This document shows positions 18,212-26,647 of a stretch of DNA of 64,000 nucleotides, piece by piece. The notes beneath the pieces were generated by a model. It saw only the letters and a program-made list of their open reading frames with translations. It had not been told where the DNA came from and ran no database searches. Positions within the stretch are counted from its first letter, which is position 1. Each line of letters begins with the position of its first letter. A program made the position numbers and the translations under genes. The DNA is from Geothrix fuzhouensis (GTDB lineage: Bacteria; Acidobacteriota; Holophagae; Holophagales; Holophagaceae): the NCBI RefSeq assembly GCF_024609325.1, contig NZ_JANHMQ010000001.1, forward strand, positions 496,001 through 560,000. Reading direction: 5' to 3'.

Positions 18212-18610
18212 TCAGTCTCCCGTGACGGACTTCACCGCCTCGATCAGTGCCGCCGGATCGTGGATCGGTTTGGCGATGTAGCCTTCGGCGCCGGTCAGTT
18301 CCAGGTACTTCTCCCGGTCTCCGAACATGGCGTGGGCAGTGGCGAGAAGTACGGGAATGCGGCGGGTGGTCTCGTCCTGTTTAAGCAGCTTGGTGATGAA
18401 GATTCCATCCACCTTCTGGCCCTGATAGCTCGATCGGGACAGGCTCACGTCCATGATGATGGCCTTCAGGTCGGCTTCGCGCGCGAGGCGGAGAATTTCA
18501 CTAACTTCCTCCGAAACCAGTACTTCGTACCCACCTTTCTTCACCAGAACGGTCTGGATGAACTTCACATTGATGGGGTCATCCTCCACCAGAAGAATTC
18601 GGTCTGTCAT
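18212..18610 (-). CDS. Single-domain response regulator (CheY-like)
   Basis: 132 residues, receiver domain only. It shows the acidic pair in LLVEDDPINVKF, the phospho-acceptor Asp in IIMDVSLS, the Thr/Ser in LLATAHAM and the Lys in YIAKPIHDP. An inserted loop after the acceptor Asp (RSSYQGQKVDG) is longer than in CheY. Such stand-alone receivers in gliding or complex bacteria relay from hybrid kinases. The partner kinase is not adjacent. The ATG has GAGG upstream. Confidence 0.88.
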   Translation of the reverse strand: MTDRILLVEDDPINVKFIQTVLVKKGGYEVLVSEEVSEILRLAREADLKAIIMDVSLSRSSYQGQKVDGIFITKLLKQDETTRRIPVLLATAHAMFGDREKYLELTGAEGYIAKPIHDPAALIEAVKSVTGD

Positions 18611-18640
18611 AGCGGCCTCGGTATTTCCAGCCTATCGCAA

Positions 18641-19492
18641 TCAGCGGTAAGTGCCGCCCTTTTGCTGTCTTTCCAGGGCATCCAGGAGGTCGTCGGGAAC
18701 CTTGAGGCCACCCCGTCCGGCACCCAAGCGCAGGCCGGGCTTGTTGGCACCGTGGTAGTCGCTGCCGCCGGTGACCACCATGCCGAGGCTCGCGCCCAAG
18801 GCCACGAAGTACTTCTGCTCCGCCGCCCGATATTCGCCGTAGTAGGCCTCCAGGCCCTCCATCCCCTCCCGCTGGAGATCTCGCATGGCCTCGTCCCAAC
18901 GGAAAGCCCCTCCCGCGAAGCGGCCTGGATGAGCCACCACGGGCACGCCGCCGGCCTCGCGAATCCAGCGAGTGGCTTCCACAGGGCTCAGCTCCTCCCG
19001 GGGCACGAAGCCAGGGCAGTCGTCCCCGATGAGCCGCTCGAAGGCCTCGGGCGCCCGGCGCACGAACCCGCGGGCCGCGAGTGCCTTGGCGAAGTGGACG
19101 CGGGAGATCAGCGGGGTTTCAGCCTGGGCCTGCACGTCCTCGTAGGTGACAGGGCAGCCGAGTTCCCCCAGGCGCGTGATCATGCGAAGGTTTCGGTCGT
19201 CCCGACGCTGACGCAGCTCGTCGAGACGGGTCTGGAACCGCACATCCGTCGGATCGACCAGTAGACCCAGTACATGCAGAGAGCGGCCCAGGAAACGGCA
19301 GCTCAGCTCGGTGCCCACCAGCAGGCGCACCTTCACCTGTGGCTGCATGGCCAGGAATTCCGGGATGCCGCCCAGGGTGTCGTGGTCGGTGAGGCAGAGG
19401 GCCGTCAGCTTGGCCTCCTCTGCGAGCAGGGCCAAGCGCTCCGGCGTATCCGTGCCGTCTGAGTGGAGGGTGTGGCAGTGGAGATCGATCAC
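18641..19492 (-). CDS. PHP-domain phosphoesterase
   Basis: 283 residues from a GTG, without a clear Shine-Dalgarno. The N-terminus has the PHP metal motif DLHCHTLHSDGTDTP, then LTDHDTLGG and further on PVVAHPGRFAG and GGSDYHGANKPG. These match the family that includes 3',5'-nucleoside bisphosphate phosphatase (RNase AM, YciV). It probably hydrolyses pAp-like nucleotides or 5' RNA ends using three metal ions. It heads the minus-strand unit that continues through truA. The 225-base gap upstream holds only short GC-rich palindromes. Confidence 0.85.
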   Translation of the reverse strand: MIDLHCHTLHSDGTDTPERLALLAEEAKLTALCLTDHDTLGGIPEFLAMQPQVKVRLLVGTELSCRFLGRSLHVLGLLVDPTDVRFQTRLDELRQRRDDRNLRMITRLGELGCPVTYEDVQAQAETPLISRVHFAKALAARGFVRRAPEAFERLIGDDCPGFVPREELSPVEATRWIREAGGVPVVAHPGRFAGGAFRWDEAMRDLQREGMEGLEAYYGEYRAAEQKYFVALGASLGMVVTGGSDYHGANKPGLRLGAGRGGLKVPDDLLDALERQQKGGTYR

Positions 19493-19717
19493 AATCCGAC
19501 CGTAGCAGAGCGAAGGGAGGATTGGACGGAATGCCCGGAAGGGGCATTGCCGCCCGCAGGGCGAGGGCCGGAGGCCCGAGTCACGATGCCTCTCCAGAGA
19601 CCTGCTTGTTGGCCTTCTAGAGCACGATCAGCAGAACGGCAACCCCGAGAATAATTCGGGGGCTATGAGGCAGTCCAGATCCACGGCGGGCCAGGGGCCC
19701 TTGCTCGGAGTTTGTCG

Positions 19718-21241
19718 TTACTGGACGAAGTTCGAGGCGCTCTGAGCGTCGTCGGCGGGCTCTTCCATGGCCAAGCGGCGGAACAGCTTCATGTCGGCCA
19801 GCGACAGGATGCTCATGTAGGCGAAGCCGCTGAAGAAGAGCCAGAGGAAGGGGACCGAGGCCCACTTGCGGATGTAGATGGCCACGAAGAGGGCGGCGAA
19901 GTAGTAGACCGCGAAGCCCAGCTCCAGGAACGTCAGCAGGCTCTTGGGCACCTTGTAGGCGCGCTTGGAACAGGCCTTGCCATTGGCATCCATGCCGAGT
20001 TTCGGCGTGCGTTTGAATTCCTTGTCGTCGGTGAAGAACCCTTCCAGCACGGCCTTGGCCTGATTCAAGGCGAGGCCGATGCCCAGGCCCATGAGGCCAG
20101 GGATGTACTTCAGGCGCTTCTGCCAGCCGGTGTTATCGGTCAGTTCCTTCTGGGAGAGCCCAAAGTAGAGGCCCACGCTCACCGCGTTCAGCAGGAAGAA
20201 CGGCCCGTCCGTAAGCAGCAGGACGTGCACGGGCGTGCCAGCCCGGAAGATCATGGCGGGCACCATGATCACAGCGAGCACCACCATCAGCATGTAGTTG
20301 CAGTTGGCCGTAAGGTGGAACCAGCACTCCACCTTGGTGTGCAGGCTCTCGTTGGACATCCAGATGGTCTTCATGAGCTTGCGGATGACCTGGGCGTTGC
20401 CCTTGGCCCAGCGGTGCTGCTGGCTCTTGAAGGCATTGACTTCCACGGGCAGCTCGGCGGGAACGACGAGATCCTTGAGGTAGACGCCCGTCCAGCCCTT
20501 GAGCTGGGCGCGATAGGACAAGTCGGCATCCTCGGTGATGGTGTCGTGTTCCCAGCCACCGGCATCGGCGATGGCGGATACGCGCCACATGCCGGCGGTG
20601 CCGCTGAAGTTGAAGAAAGCCTTGGACCGGTGACGGGCCGTGTGTTCGAAGACGAAGTGGCCGTCGAGCAGGATGGCCTGCACCTGGGTCAGCAGGGAGA
20701 ATTCGCGGTTCAGGTGGGCCCAGCAGCCTTGGACGAAGGCCACTTTCTCGTCAGCGAAGTGGGGCACGGCCTTGCGGAGGAAGTCCTCGGTGGGCAGGAA
20801 GTCTGCATCGAACATGGCCACCAGCTCACCCTTGGCGACCTTCAGGCCCTCGGCCAGCGCGCCGGCCTTGAAGCCCGTGCGGTCCGTGCGGTGCAAGTAT
20901 TGGATATCGAAGCCAAGGGCCTGGTAGCGACTCACCACGGCGCTGGCCACCTTGACGGTCTCATCCGTGGAGTCGTCCAGCACCTGGATCTCAAGCTTCT
21001 CCTTGGGCCAGTCCATCTTCACAACGTGGTCCATGAGGCGCTCGATGACGTTCATCTCGTTGAACACCGCCAGCTGTACCGTGACCACCGGCAGGTAGTT
21101 CGCATCGCCCATGGGCTGGGGCACATCATTCTTATGGCGGTAGTAGAGCAGGAGCATCCAGAGGCGGTGCGCCCCGTAGACACTCAGGATGGTGAGCAGC
21201 GTGAAGTAGGTGCCGAGCACGATGGTCTTGACGACTTCCAT
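19718..21241 (-). CDS. Membrane glycosyltransferase, family 2 (cellulose synthase-like)
   Basis: About 507 residues from the ATG at 21241, preceded by GGGAGG at 11 bases; in-frame codons further upstream lack a site. It has one N-terminal helix, then a GT2 domain with LDDSTDETV, FDADFLP, TEDADLSYR and the processive-type QQHRWAKGN. Four or more C-terminal helices follow. This layout is typical of enzymes making beta-linked polysaccharides or glycosylating a lipid at the inner membrane. No cellulose-specific accessory genes are near, so the product is unknown. It is monocistronic and divergent from the kinase gene. Confidence 0.85.
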   Translation of the reverse strand: MEVVKTIVLGTYFTLLTILSVYGAHRLWMLLLYYRHKNDVPQPMGDANYLPVVTVQLAVFNEMNVIERLMDHVVKMDWPKEKLEIQVLDDSTDETVKVASAVVSRYQALGFDIQYLHRTDRTGFKAGALAEGLKVAKGELVAMFDADFLPTEDFLRKAVPHFADEKVAFVQGCWAHLNREFSLLTQVQAILLDGHFVFEHTARHRSKAFFNFSGTAGMWRVSAIADAGGWEHDTITEDADLSYRAQLKGWTGVYLKDLVVPAELPVEVNAFKSQQHRWAKGNAQVIRKLMKTIWMSNESLHTKVECWFHLTANCNYMLMVVLAVIMVPAMIFRAGTPVHVLLLTDGPFFLLNAVSVGLYFGLSQKELTDNTGWQKRLKYIPGLMGLGIGLALNQAKAVLEGFFTDDKEFKRTPKLGMDANGKACSKRAYKVPKSLLTFLELGFAVYYFAALFVAIYIRKWASVPFLWLFFSGFAYMSILSLADMKLFRRLAMEEPADDAQSASNFVQ

Positions 21242-21370
21242 CACGGAATAAGCCTCCCAGGTCCCGGGGTCGGCGGGACTATCGTTATTGTGCCACGGGG
21301 AGCGCGTAAAAACCACGAAGAATATGACAATCTACCGCTCCATCTCCGGTGCCTCCGGTAGGATGCTGAC

Positions 21371-23272
21371 ATGGCTGAACTCGACAACTTGAACCTCCCC
21401 AAGACCATCGGCCGTTATCAGGTCCTCCGCCTTCTGGGGTCCGGTGCAATGGGCAGTGTCGTCCTCGCCGAGGATCCCCGGATCAAGCGCAAGGTGGCCA
21501 TCAAGCTCATGAAGCTGGATGCGGTGAAGACTGAAACGGACAAGCACGAGCACCTGCTGCGCTTCCAGCGGGAGGCCGAGGTCTCCGGCCTGCTGAACCA
21601 CCCGGGCATCGTGGCCATCTACGATGTGGGCGAGGAAGAGGGCTACGGCCCCTTCCTCGCCATGGAATTCGTGCCCGGCAAGCCCCTGGATGGTCTGATG
21701 AAGGAAGGGGGGACGTTGCCCAGCAGGGAGAAGCTGCGCATCGCCGCAGGCCTGGCTGAGGCGCTGGACCACGCCCACGCCAAGGGCATCGTCCACCGGG
21801 ACGTGAAACCCGGCAACGCCATGGTGGGCGAGGACGGCCGCACCAAGCTCATGGACTTCGGCATCGCCAAACTGGAGGACGCCAACCTCACCCAGACCGG
21901 CACCTTCCTTGGCACACCCAGCTACGCCAGCCCTGAGCAGATCCGCGAAGGCAAGGTGGACAGCCGCTCGGACATCTTCAGCTTCGGCGTGCTGGTATTT
22001 GAGTTGATGAGCGGCCAGTCACCGTTTCCAGGGTCTTCGATCAACACCATCCTCTACCGCATCGTCAACGAACCCCCGGTCGAGGTGCAGCCGCCAGTGC
22101 TCGGGATCCTTCCCGATGGCTGGCGCCGGGTCTTCGACAAGGTGCTATCCAAGCGCCCCGAGGACCGCTACGCGACCTGCACGGCCTTCGTGCGCGACCT
22201 GCTGGACACCGTGCTGGATATCACCAAGGAGGACCGCCGCGAGCTCCTGGGTCTCCTGAAGGTCACTGGTGACTCGCCCATTCCCGAGATCCGTTCCACC
22301 GCTTTCGACGAGACCATGGTGGTGGCCCGTCCCGAGCCCCGCGGGACCGGTCGGATCTGGCTCGCTGCGGCCGCCGTGGCGCTCCTGGCGGTGGGCGGCT
22401 GGTTCCTGTCCCACGGCACCAAGGCCGCTCGCCTCCAGATCGAGTCCCAGCCCGCGGGTGCCAAAGTCTTCGTGAACGACCTGGCCGTGGGCACCACCCC
22501 CATGAACCAATCCCTGCAGGCGGGGGACACCCTGCGGCTGGAACTCAAGGGGTTTCGGCCTCTGGCTTACGCCTTCAAACCCGGCGAAGCCCCACCGGCC
22601 TTCGCCTTGGAGCCCGTCGTCACCGAAGAACTGATCGATTCCGTGCCCGCGGGCGCCACTGTGGTGCTGGATGAGAAGGCACAGGAGGGCGTCACCCCCC
22701 TCAAGGTGCTCTGGAACCAGGGCCAAGCCCATCGGCTTACGCTCACCAAGGAGAATCTGGGCTACGCCTCGGACTTCGCGTCCGGCGAGATCCCGGGCGG
22801 GCGGGCCTTCGAATTGAAGGAGTCCTCAACCGCGGAATCGCGGCAGGAACCGCCACTGGATCCCAACGCCCCCGGCAACCTAAAGCTGGCCGGTGGGTTC
22901 GGCGTTCGCGTGAAAGTGGACGGCAAGGACATGGGCGATCTGACCCCTGGGGCCAAGCTGGCGCTGCCCCCCGGCACCCACAAAGTGGACATGGCGAGTG
23001 CGAAGCACTACTTCAAGGACAGCCGCAGCCTGAGCGTAATCGCGGGCCAGACCGCGCCCCTGAACCTGCCTGCCCTCGCCACCCTCACCGTCGAGACCTT
23101 CCCCGGCACTGGCAAAGTCCTCGTGGACGGTCAGGACACCGGCATCGAAAGCGACGGAAGCAGCGTCAAAGTCGCCGAAGGCCGCCACACCATCACCGTC
23201 CGAGGCCCCAAAGGCAGCAAGAACGAGACTGTGGAGCTTCACGGGGACAAGGGATTGCGGTTTCCGCTGTGA
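21371..23272 (+). CDS. Transmembrane Ser/Thr protein kinase with PEGA repeats
   Basis: 633 residues. The kinase domain (about 14-275) has GSGAMGSVVLAEDP, the VAIKLM lysine, catalytic HRDVKPGNAM, DFGIAK and APE-like SPEQ. A single transmembrane helix (about 330-350) follows. The extracytoplasmic part contains PEGA-like modules, one beginning RLQIESQPAGAKVFVNDLAVG and a second at about 415-430. PknB-type kinases of this design link envelope sensing to cytoplasmic phosphorylation. Targets are unknown. Its promoter region is shared with the divergent glycosyltransferase. Confidence 0.9.
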   Translation: MAELDNLNLPKTIGRYQVLRLLGSGAMGSVVLAEDPRIKRKVAIKLMKLDAVKTETDKHEHLLRFQREAEVSGLLNHPGIVAIYDVGEEEGYGPFLAMEFVPGKPLDGLMKEGGTLPSREKLRIAAGLAEALDHAHAKGIVHRDVKPGNAMVGEDGRTKLMDFGIAKLEDANLTQTGTFLGTPSYASPEQIREGKVDSRSDIFSFGVLVFELMSGQSPFPGSSINTILYRIVNEPPVEVQPPVLGILPDGWRRVFDKVLSKRPEDRYATCTAFVRDLLDTVLDITKEDRRELLGLLKVTGDSPIPEIRSTAFDETMVVARPEPRGTGRIWLAAAAVALLAVGGWFLSHGTKAARLQIESQPAGAKVFVNDLAVGTTPMNQSLQAGDTLRLELKGFRPLAYAFKPGEAPPAFALEPVVTEELIDSVPAGATVVLDEKAQEGVTPLKVLWNQGQAHRLTLTKENLGYASDFASGEIPGGRAFELKESSTAESRQEPPLDPNAPGNLKLAGGFGVRVKVDGKDMGDLTPGAKLALPPGTHKVDMASAKHYFKDSRSLSVIAGQTAPLNLPALATLTVETFPGTGKVLVDGQDTGIESDGSSVKVAEGRHTITVRGPKGSKNETVELHGDKGLRFPL

Positions 23273-23342
23273 GACAGATTGCGATCTATCCGTCTTTGAA
23301 ATGATTCATCCACCCGTAGCCAGGCGTTCCCTCGGAAGTCCA

Positions 23343-23840
23343 ATGGCTCTCACCACCATGTCAAAGCAAATTCTCGGCCTCTTCGGGTGGCTGTGTATTT
23401 GCTTTGCCGCTGCAGCACTTGGGGCTTTTGCCTCTGTACAGGCGGGGACGTTCTATCAGGCGCTCGTTCGCCCTGATTGGGCCCCACCTGGATGGCTCTT
23501 TGGGCCTGTGTGGACGGTCCTCTACGTCCTCATGGCCATTTCAGCCTGGCTTGTATGGAGAGAGGGGGGTTTCCGAAAGGCGGGCTCTGCCCTCTCTCTG
23601 TTCCTTTTCCAGCTATCCGTGAATGCCTTGTGGACCTGGCTGTTCTTTGTTTGGCATCAAGGCGGTCTTGCCTTTGCTGAAATCCTCTTGCTGTGGTTGT
23701 TAATCCTTGGCACCGCAAGGGTGTTCTGGCGCCGCAGTCGTGTTGCAGGCGCCTTACTTCTTCCTTATTTAGCTTGGGTAGCTTTCGCCGCCGTTCTCAC
23801 CTGGGCCATCTGGAAAGGCAATCCCCATATCCTCGTCTAA
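23343..23840 (+). CDS. TspO/MBR family membrane protein
   Basis: About 165 residues from the ATG at 23343 (CGGAAG upstream; ATGs at 23301 and 23358 are alternatives). Five helices and the family signature are visible: YQALVRPDWAPPGWLFGPVW, then Trp/Asn-rich NALWTWLFF. TspO proteins bind porphyrins and affect stress responses. Base composition is less GC-rich and codon use less biased than in neighbours, and foreign-looking DNA follows. It may be the first gene of an acquired segment. Confidence 0.88.
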   Translation: MALTTMSKQILGLFGWLCICFAAAALGAFASVQAGTFYQALVRPDWAPPGWLFGPVWTVLYVLMAISAWLVWREGGFRKAGSALSLFLFQLSVNALWTWLFFVWHQGGLAFAEILLLWLLILGTARVFWRRSRVAGALLLPYLAWVAFAAVLTWAIWKGNPHILV

Positions 23841-23924
23841 CCCCCGATAAAATCGACCCCGCCTGCGTTGTCTTCCGCTCTTGTATGTTTCCTCCATCCG
23901 GCGCCCTTTCGATCATCAGACTGA

Positions 23925-24218
23925 TCTGACGGCCGGAAGAAGGTCCGCGTTTCAAACGGGGGGATGGAGCCGATTCCGTTCATGGCGCTGAAATAACCGC
24001 CGAGAGAGGTTCAGCCCATCCCCCTTCCCGTGGCACGCCGGAGGACCGGTGACAACCTTGGTTGACTTGCCGCATTTGCAAGAGTGGTCGTGGCGCCCAC
24101 GTTTGGAAACATAGGCTTTCCCGGACGAAATGGGAGGCCCCATGCAGAAGCAATACCCGCCTCACGCCTTGTTCTGGGCTGGGATCGACCTGGCCAAGGC
24201 GACCCTCTCAGCTTCTCG
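23925..24218 (+). mobile_element. IS110/IS1111-type insertion sequence remnant (5' end only)
   Basis: A reading frame from the ATG at 24142 (GGAGG five bases upstream) begins MQKQYPPHALFWAGIDLAKA, which matches the N-terminus of IS110-family transposases where GIDLAKA carries the first catalytic Asp. Similarity stops after about 25 residues and the sequence passes into an attC-like segment. The ~200 bases before it look like the element's 5' untranslated end. Boundaries are approximate. Only the 5' end survives, so it cannot move. Confidence 0.5.
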
Positions 24219-24246
24219 CTACCTCAGCTCCGGTTGTCGCCTTGGT

Positions 24247-24280
24247 GAAGGCGGGGCCGAACAGCTCGATATTCTTAGGC
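24247..24280 (+). other. attC-like right end A
   Basis: This stretch aligns closely with 24661-24693: both read GAAGG(C/A)GGGGCCG, then CAGCT, then a core-like end (TTCTTAGGC here). The first base of the expected GTTAGGC core is lost here. It lies 25 bases before the ATG of the cupin remnant, the spacing seen between an attC core and the next cassette gene. The left half seems to be replaced by the IS remnant. Confidence 0.4.
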
Positions 24281-24304
24281 AACCTTCAGAGGATCGAGGT
24301 GCCC

Positions 24305-24577
24305 ATGCAGCCGACCAGCAACTCCCAGCCAAACTATCAAGTCGAATTCAAGACCACCCATGCGAGTCGGCCGGGTTTTCGCATCAACGAGCTGCGGATT
24401 TCCCCAAGCCAGTGCGTACGATGGCACTATCACAACCACATTCAAGACACGTTTCCGCCACTCCGGCCGCACCTTATTACCAACCCAGGGCAGGGTTCGG
24501 CGACCTTCCTGAACCTTCAGGGAATCGGTGCATACGATTTAATCCCCTGCCTTGAAACCGACACTCCCGATGAGTAG
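24305..24577 (+). pseudogene. Cupin protein with internal deletion
   Basis: 90 codons. The N-terminal half ends in SQCVRWHYHNHIQDTF, the first cupin motif with its His residues. The next residues jump to RPHLITNPGQGSATFLNLQG, the second cupin motif. The 25-40 residues normally between them (strands and PGE loop) are missing in frame, so the barrel cannot close normally. It is therefore called a pseudogene, although the frame is open. It starts 25 bases after an attC-like end and may have been the body of a gene cassette. Confidence 0.55.
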
Positions 24578-24588
24578 GTATCTGGCTC

Positions 24589-24693
24589 GCCGAACCCTGC
24601 ACTCACCCGGACTCCGGTTGCATTGTCTTCAGCGCCTTCTCGTTCTCTGGATGGCTCGATGAAGGAGGGGCCGTTCAGCTGTATTCGTTAGGG
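24589..24693 (+). other. attC-like site B
   Basis: About 105 bases between the cupin stop and the next ORF. The left end reads CCGAACCCTGCACTCACCCGG; the right end reads GGGGCCGTTCAGCTGTATTC followed by GTTAGGG (24687-24693). Ends of this kind, with GAAC on the left, GTTAGG on the right and partial inverted similarity, are typical of attC sites. The left core deviates from RYYYAAC. An ORF begins 10 bases after the core. The call rests on layout and similarity to site A. Confidence 0.42.
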
Positions 24694-24703
24694 ACCCTTC
24701 GAG

Positions 24704-25111
24704 ATGAAACCAATCCTGATACCTGCGCTTTTCTGCTCATTGCTGTTTTCAGCCCAATCAGGCCAGGACTTGAGGAAGTCGAGACTGATCGGTGTCATCA
24801 GAGTTGGGGAGGTCTTTCAGGATTGTGCTCATGTCAGAAGGGCTGGTCGTCTTGCCGAAACGCCCATGGGGTTCATCATTTCCCCGGATGTTGCCTTCCA
24901 ACGTGCGCTTGATAAGGTCAAGTTCAGGTGTCCGAGCGAGTTCGGGAACCTGATCTTTGCAGATGATGATTACTACTACATCACGGTGGGCCCGGTTGAC
25001 AGCTTCCATGAGACAGCAAAGCGGGACATCACGCCCGCAGCGCTCAGAGCGTCCACCATCCGGGTCCATGGATTGACCGGCAAAGTGTTTCCGCCAAACA
25101 GCTCGAACTAA
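24704..25111 (+). CDS. Exported protein of unknown function
   Basis: 135 residues. The first ~18 residues (MKPILIPALFCSLLFSAQS) form a signal peptide. The mature part has two Cys residues that could form a disulfide and a strand with FADDDYYYITVGPVDSF. I recognise no family. It starts 10 bases after the attC-like core. Codon use is less GC-biased than in the flanking housekeeping genes. Small exported proteins without homologues are common cargo of integron cassettes. Confidence 0.6.
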   Translation: MKPILIPALFCSLLFSAQSGQDLRKSRLIGVIRVGEVFQDCAHVRRAGRLAETPMGFIISPDVAFQRALDKVKFRCPSEFGNLIFADDDYYYITVGPVDSFHETAKRDITPAALRASTIRVHGLTGKVFPPNSSN

Positions 25112-25306
25112 ACCAGCGCGGCTCCCCTCGGATCCAAGGGCAGGGGGGCCGGTCGGATCCGCTACTGGGCTCGATTTGCCGATAGGTTTCTGAGCTGGGA
25201 TGGTTGCAACCATTGGGACCTCAAAAACCACCGTTCGGCTGATTCCGTCGCCGGTGGGCGCCAGGTTCGTGTTTCATGGGTGATTCCCGCGAGGACACCG
25301 CCCTGT

Positions 25307-25828
25307 ATGCCAGTCAGCTCCATTAATCTCCAGCGCCAAGTCGCACCGGCCTGCTCGGCCTCCTTGTCGGCGTGGACACGCCGCAGAGGCCCGGCCCAGC
25401 CCGTTCTCACGGCCGAGTTCCCCACGGATGTGGTCTGCCAAACCCTCCGATTTCACCGGCTGCCGGAGTTCTCGCGGATCGAGGACTTCGAGGATCACCT
25501 TGCGACCGTGTTGAACAGCGGCGTCTGTGTGTTTTTCGAGGGAGCGGAACCCCTGCTGCTGTCCGGGCGGCCGCTTGTCGGATCTTTGCGGGGTCTGCGC
25601 ATTGAGCTCGGACCCGAAGGTCGTGCTCCATCGCGCTTCCATGTCCTGGGCCCCGGAGTCGACGCCTCTTTTGCCACAACCGACGGCGCTTTCCTGGCCG
25701 GCGAAGCCAACCGACGGCGGATCGACCTGATCCGTTACTGGTACCACAACGCCAAGCCCTATCTCCTGAGGGTTTGGAACGCCACGCACACACCGGTTCG
25801 CTCAGCCGGTCCGATCGATGCCGCCTAA
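25307..25828 (+). CDS. Protein with DUF4160-like C-terminal half
   Basis: About 173 residues from the ATG at 25307; the true start is uncertain and could lie further in, because the first ~35 residues are low-complexity. The C-terminal half (GLRIELGPEGRAPSRFHVLG and RRIDLIRYWYHNAKPYLLRV) resembles DUF4160, small proteins often seen with DUF2442 in mobile regions. The usual PHFH motif is replaced by SRFH. The N-terminal half (SRIEDFEDHLATVLNSG) is unassigned. No partner gene is adjacent. The 195 bases before it show no clear attC. Confidence 0.4.
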   Translation: MPVSSINLQRQVAPACSASLSAWTRRRGPAQPVLTAEFPTDVVCQTLRFHRLPEFSRIEDFEDHLATVLNSGVCVFFEGAEPLLLSGRPLVGSLRGLRIELGPEGRAPSRFHVLGPGVDASFATTDGAFLAGEANRRRIDLIRYWYHNAKPYLLRVWNATHTPVRSAGPIDAA

Positions 25829-26036
25829 ACAGAAGACCCGACTGGCTTCGCACCGCACTCTCAGCGGACTGTCCCTCCATGCGACTGCTGTTCCGTGGTT
25901 TCCGATTGGGCCTTTCGTTCGCTTTCCAATGAGACCAAGCTCCTTCCGGCGGCCTCGGTAGGAGCACAAGTGGAGGTCCGGGAGTGTGCGCGAAGCGCGA
26001 CCCCTCCCGACAGCCCTGATTCGAATCCCTCGCGCA

Positions 26037-26084
26037 CTCCCCAACCAAAACGGCCGCCTTGCGGCGGCCGTTTTGGTTGGGGAG
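26037..26084 (-). terminator. Terminator palindrome fused to the tRNA-Gln 3' end
   Basis: Perfect 22-base arms (26037-26058 and 26063-26084) around a 4-base loop. The right arm includes the last bases of tRNA-Gln (CTCCCCA, discriminator A and CCA, read on the minus strand). The left arm is an inverted copy of them. The GC-rich apex followed by TTTT would end the transcript. Further out, an inverted copy of the T-loop word TTCGAATCC occurs at 26020-26028. Confidence 0.75.
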
Positions 26085-26148
26085 GAAGGATTCGAACCCT
26101 CGGTACGCAGGATCAAAACCTGCTGCCTTACCACTTGGCTACTCCCCA
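26074..26148 (-). tRNA. tRNA-Gln (anticodon TTG)
   Basis: The minus strand reads TGGGGAGTAGCCAAGTGGTA at the 5' end. The anticodon loop is TTTTGAT with TTG at 34-36, and the T-arm contains GGTTCGAATCC. The acceptor pairs TGGGGAG with CTCCCCA, and CCA is encoded (26076-26074). The strong terminator reuses its 3' end. Confidence 0.95.
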
Positions 26149-26160
26149 GGCGGAAAGGCA

Positions 26161-26189
26161 AGCATAGCGCGGGTTCGCGTCCTGCCCAA
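26161..26189 (-). promoter_or_regulatory. Promoter of tRNA-Gln
   Basis: On the minus strand, TTGGGC (26189-26184) and TATGCT (26166-26161) are 17 bases apart. The start would be near 26154, six bases before the mature 5' end. Confidence 0.55.
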
Positions 26190-26230
26190 GCCTGAGGTTC
26201 AGGCTCTGGACCCAGCTTCAGGGCACAGCC

Positions 26231-26590
26231 TCAAGGATTGGTCTTGGGGGTGAAGCCGAATTCCTCGACTCCCAGCAGGTCGGGACGCACCTGGGCGGCT
26301 TCGCCACGCTCGATGCGGCTGAGGGCGCGGTGGCCGGTGGCAGTTTCGTAGGCCAGCAGCACTTTCTCTTCGATCTGCTCGCGGAGGGGGTTGTTAAGCG
26401 GGTAGGCGATGTCCTTGAAGCTGCCATCACGTTTGCGGCGGCTGGGCATGGCAACGAAGTAGCCGTCCTCACCCTCCACCACCCGGAGGTCACCCACCAG
26501 GAAGCAGTCGTCGATGACCAGCGCCGCGAAGGCCCGCAGCTTGTCGTCGCCTTCCACCTTGGTGATGCGGATGTCGGTGATGTTGAGCAT
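26231..26590 (-). CDS. spoVG: SpoVG family RNA/DNA-binding regulator
   Basis: 119 residues. It begins MLNITDIRITKVEGDDKLRA and carries DDCFLVGDLRVVEGEDGYFV and MPSRRKRDGSFKDIAYPLN, which are diagnostic of SpoVG. The C-terminal ~30 residues extend beyond the Bacillus protein. In Firmicutes, SpoVG affects sporulation and capsule; in other phyla it is a site-specific DNA/RNA-binding regulator. Spore formation need not follow. It is the last protein gene of a long minus-strand run and sits 57 bases after pgeF. Confidence 0.93.
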   Translation of the reverse strand: MLNITDIRITKVEGDDKLRAFAALVIDDCFLVGDLRVVEGEDGYFVAMPSRRKRDGSFKDIAYPLNNPLREQIEEKVLLAYETATGHRALSRIERGEAAQVRPDLLGVEEFGFTPKTNP

Positions 26591-26647
26591 GGGTGACCCT
26601 CAGTCTTCAGCCTTCATCCTGAGTCTTCAAGGAGGCCGACTTCCAGG

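Noticed and set aside
25829-26060. A second complete tRNA on the plus strand ending TTCGAATCC...CTCCCCAACCA
   Set aside because: The 3' end looks tRNA-like, but no matching 5' half, T-stem or anticodon arm can be formed; it is the inverted copy of the tRNA-Gln end.
25895-26253. Small plus-strand frames around tRNA-Gln
   Set aside because: They are translations across the antisense of tRNA-Gln and its palindrome.
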